NCBI RefSeq assembly: GCF_003408845.1
Contig: NZ_LRTV01000009.1
Coordinates: forward strand, 1-64,000
Direction: 5' to 3'
Source of the DNA: Gardnerella massiliensis
GTDB lineage: Bacteria; Actinomycetota; Actinomycetes; Actinomycetales; Bifidobacteriaceae
DNA: 64,000 nt
Shown: positions 61,938-64,000 of the stretch, one piece after another
Position numbering within the stretch: the stretch's first letter is position 1
Layout of the letters: each line of letters starts with the position of its first letter
Position numbers and translations under genes: made by a program
Notes under the pieces: model-generated
Told to the model about the DNA's origin: nothing
The model's input: the letters and a program-made list of their open reading frames with translations, nothing else
Database searches by the model: none

Positions 61938-62609
61938 ATGAGCGAAAATTTTGAGCCATCGCATCCAACCAATATGAGTGAAAAATCTGCAATTATTTCG
62001 GAAAATGAAGAAGAATTTGCAGAACAGCACGTTCCTTCTGCAGAAGGTGCGTACATCGAGGATAATAAAGAAAACAAGTCTAACGGCGGGATGTATCTTT
62101 CATCGTTGGGAAATATTGCTAAAGAAAATCCTTCAACTTCAGGACGAGTGAGCAGCAGCTATGCTTCACGTCGTACTGTTGGTGGAACTGCATCTAATAA
62201 TCTAAACAATCAGGCTCATAATTCAGCAAAATCTAGTCGAACCCCGCGTGCAAGGCGTATGAGTCTCTCTCTAGTTCGCGTTGATGCATGGTCTGTTGCA
62301 AAAGTTACATTTTTACTCAGCGTTGCAGGTGGAATTATTCAAGTTATTGCAGCAGGATTAGTATGGCTATTCTTGAATATGGTAGGTGTATTTGATCAGG
62401 TAACACAAATCGTGTCTTCAACCGGATTGGATAGTAACGGTTTTAATCTTGCAGACGTGTTTTCTTTGCCAACGGTATTAAGTGCTGTAACAATTTTCTC
62501 TATTGTCGAAATCGTTATTGTAACTATACTTTCGGCAATTATTGCGCTGCTTTATAACGTTGTCGGATCTCTTGTAGGTGGTATTCACATCACACTAGGT
62601 GATGATTAA
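61938..62609 (+). CDS. DUF3566 domain membrane protein
   Basis: 223 residues: a hydrophilic Ser/Asn/Glu-rich N-terminus (~115 residues), then the actinobacterial DUF3566 domain with two membrane segments (VTFLLSVAGGIIQVIAAGLVWLFLNMV; VLSAVTIFSIVEIVIVTILSAIIALLYNVVG). The gene follows gyrA in most Actinobacteria; function unknown, envelope-associated. GAAGGA precedes the ATG. A strong bidirectional terminator follows. Confidence 0.92.
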   Translation: MSENFEPSHPTNMSEKSAIISENEEEFAEQHVPSAEGAYIEDNKENKSNGGMYLSSLGNIAKENPSTSGRVSSSYASRRTVGGTASNNLNNQAHNSAKSSRTPRARRMSLSLVRVDAWSVAKVTFLLSVAGGIIQVIAAGLVWLFLNMVGVFDQVTQIVSSTGLDSNGFNLADVFSLPTVLSAVTIFSIVEIVIVTILSAIIALLYNVVGSLVGGIHITLGDD

Positions 62610-62632
62610 TACTACTGACAAAATAAATATGA

Positions 62633-62668
62633 TGTGTCCCCGTTCATAATTTTATGAGCGGGGACACA
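62633..62668. terminator. Bidirectional terminator between the DUF3566 gene and mscL
   Basis: TGTGTCCCCG / CGGGGACACA perfect 10-bp stem between convergent genes, with an inner TTCAT / ATGAG extension. AT-rich flanks on both sides. Confidence 0.85.
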
Positions 62669-62690
62669 ATATTTAAAAAGCAAATATATG

Positions 62691-63101
62691 TTAACGACGA
62701 GCTATTTCATCGCGAATATCTTGCAAAAGTTGAATAGTTTTTTCTTCGCGTTCTTTGCGTTTTTCTTCCTCAGTTTTTTCGTGTTCAATTTGTAACAAAT
62801 TGACGCCAAGCTCACGCAACTTATTAATAGGAATAACTATGCAGAAATAAACTGCAGTGGCAATAATAAGGAAGTTAAGTAAAGCTCCAATTACTGCTCC
62901 AAAAGAAATAGTGGCGCCATTCAATGTGACAGTAAGTACTCCATCAAGTTCCGTCTTTCCACAAATCATTGCAATAAGAGGATTAATAATATGTTTTACT
63001 ATTGCTGTTACTACAGCAGTAACAGCACTGCCCATAACAACACCGACAGCCATATCAATAACGCTGCCACGTAAAATAAACTTTTTAAAACCATCCATCA
63101 T
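62691..63101 (-). CDS. mscL: Large-conductance mechanosensitive channel MscL
   Basis: 136 residues: N-terminal FKKFILRGSVIDMAVGVVMGSAVTAVVTAIVKHIINPL (first membrane helix, Gly/Ala-rich pore), a periplasmic loop, a second helix (FLIIATAVYFCIVIPIN) and a charged cytoplasmic bundle (EEEKRKEREEKTIQLLQDIRDEIARR). A pentameric channel that releases solutes on hypo-osmotic shock. GGAG lies seven bases before the ATG. It follows the PAP2 gene by four bases and is cotranscribed with it. Confidence 0.96.
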   Translation of the reverse strand: MMDGFKKFILRGSVIDMAVGVVMGSAVTAVVTAIVKHIINPLIAMICGKTELDGVLTVTLNGATISFGAVIGALLNFLIIATAVYFCIVIPINKLRELGVNLLQIEHEKTEEEKRKEREEKTIQLLQDIRDEIARR

Positions 63102-63105
63102 TGTA

Positions 63106-63849
63106 TTACTCCATTGTTGAGGATAATTCTGTTATATCTGTATCTTCAGTATTTATATCTGTATCTTCCGTATTTTCTCTAAGATCAACATACAAGTGGT
63201 GACGTTGACACGATCGTAATACGGAAATAGAAAGCAAAGGATACATGATTGCAGCAGTTAATACGTCAGTTGGAAAATGTGCAGCAACAATAAGTCGTGA
63301 AATAGCAACAATAACAACTAATATTGCGCTAAAAAGAAGTCCAATCTGAATAAAAGCTGGTTTAACCATATAAACAATGAGCATAGCCATCACACACACT
63401 GCAACCGCTGCCGAAGTGTGTCCGCTAGGAAAACTTGGATCTGAAGGAACGCTAATTTTTAGACCTATATATGGTCTAGGACGATGAACGGCAAATTTCA
63501 CCGCAAAAATATAAACCATAGGAATTAAGGAAATAAAAAGTTGAATAAGCGTAATCTTCCAATTTCTACTTATAAACCAAGAAGTTATGGCAAGTAAAAG
63601 TAAAATTATTAAACAACCTTTAGTAGAAAACACTACTGCAATAATTTTGGAAAAAGTAAGTAAAAATGAAGGAACGCTATTATGAAACCAAGCAACAATT
63701 GTGCTTTCGTAAGCGCGCTCCTTACTTGTCACAAGAAAAGCCTTACCAAAGCAAGGTACAACAAGAGCAAGTATTATGGTAAAAATAGTAGCGGTATTGT
63801 GTGCTAGTGCCAACAATCCGCCATGATTGCTGTTATTTTTTTGCGTCAT
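63106..63849 (-). CDS. PAP2-family membrane phosphatase
   Basis: 247 residues with five to six membrane helices and the three PAP2 motifs: KFAVHRPRP, PSFPSGHTSAA, and SRLIVAAHFPTDVL, giving the catalytic His pair. Such enzymes remove phosphate from undecaprenyl pyrophosphate or phosphatidate; which one is not settled here. The C-terminus repeats NTEDTDI twice. The ATG at 63849 has TACTCT 8 nt upstream and no ribosome site, suggesting a leaderless transcript; the in-frame extension to 63936 is not supported. First gene of a unit with mscL. Confidence 0.9.
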   Translation of the reverse strand: MTQKNNSNHGGLLALAHNTATIFTIILALVVPCFGKAFLVTSKERAYESTIVAWFHNSVPSFLLTFSKIIAVVFSTKGCLIILLLLAITSWFISRNWKITLIQLFISLIPMVYIFAVKFAVHRPRPYIGLKISVPSDPSFPSGHTSAAVAVCVMAMLIVYMVKPAFIQIGLLFSAILVVIVAISRLIVAAHFPTDVLTAAIMYPLLSISVLRSCQRHHLYVDLRENTEDTDINTEDTDITELSSTME

Positions 63850-63936
63850 AATTGTTAAGAGTACACGCACAATAACGTACACGCACGCTAATCTTGTGGA
63901 AGTAAAAGTAAAAAATAGAGTATAAGTATAAAACAT

Positions 63937-64000
63937 GTAATGTGAGAGTTGAACACCGTACCCGGTGACGAGTACTATGATGAACAGATAGAAAGGGTTT
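63937..64000. other. Right window edge, no gene assigned
   Basis: 64 bases with no complete ORF. AGAAAGGG near the end may be the ribosome binding site of a rightward gene beyond the window. Confidence 0.3.

Noticed and set aside
1-64000. CRISPR arrays, insertion sequences, prophage or rRNA genes
   Set aside because: No regularly spaced direct repeats with unique spacers, no transposase or integrase, no phage structural genes and no rRNA sequence were seen.

Overview
The window looks like the origin-proximal part of a low-GC Bifidobacteriaceae chromosome, most likely Gardnerella. The gene order around the replication origin is the actinobacterial one. To the left of the origin, reading leftward, are rpmH, rnpA, yidD, yidC, jag, rsmG, parA and parB. 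To the right are dnaN, recF, a DciA/DUF721 gene, gyrB, gyrA and a DUF3566 gene. The blocks rpf-ksgA and cca / NUDIX / DUF6049 / murJ / pseudokinase / trxB, a DUF4032 gene, a LytR_C protein and an HspR (HAIR) operator at clpB also fit Actinobacteria. The species name is inference from this layout and from base composition.

Layout. 1-0.6 kb: the start of an ABC-2-type ATPase gene cut by the window edge, preceded by a tiny signal-peptide-bearing ORF. 0.9-7.4 kb: clpB, an FAH-family hydrolase, a YggS-type PLP protein, glutamyl-Q tRNA(Asp) synthetase and an aquaglyceroporin. 8-10.2 kb: polyphosphate kinase. 10.4-15.7 kb (minus strand): gatD-murT (lipid II amidation), dnaB and a MATE exporter. 15.8-15.9 kb: an isolated cluster of DnaA boxes. 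16.1-19.7 kb: an unusual Amt protein and ftsY. 19.9-26.9 kb: a mycoredoxin-like protein, tRNA-Lys, DUF4032, a sugar-ABC ATPase, a DsbA-like protein, a Ser/Thr kinase and tRNA-Thr. 27.3-40.7 kb (mostly plus): rpf-like muralytic factor, ksgA, LytR_C, cca, NUDIX, DUF6049, murJ, pseudokinase and trxB. 41-45 kb: two secreted acidic, repeat-bearing proteins that share a C-terminal tag and a duplicated 3' flank. 45.3-51.4 kb: parB to rpmH. 51.4-53.9 kb: dnaA and oriC. 53.9-62.6 kb: dnaN to DUF3566. 62.7-63.9 kb: mscL and a PAP2 phosphatase.

How it fits together. The core is replication and segregation machinery: dnaA, oriC, dnaN, dnaB, DciA, gyrase, and parAB with at least eight parS-like sites spread over about 7.6 kb. 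Around it are cell-envelope functions: lipid II amidation and flipping, YidC/FtsY insertion, and muralytic and LytR_C proteins. The most unusual sequence features are these: (1) four parS-like palindromes inside the 5' half of parB, each read as VSHET/VSRET; (2) two copies of a roughly 88-bp inverted-repeat element, each carrying a parS, inside a duplicated segment that also encodes the C-termini of the two secreted proteins; (3) the DnaA-box cluster about 36 kb from dnaA; (4) an Amt with a 95-residue cytoplasmic-loop insertion, a 200-residue acidic tail and a substituted pore histidine; (5) seven genes with no Shine-Dalgarno but a TANNNT hexamer 7-8 nt before ATG, which suggests leaderless transcripts; (6) many short tandem duplications in spacers. 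No CRISPR array, insertion sequence, prophage or rRNA was seen.
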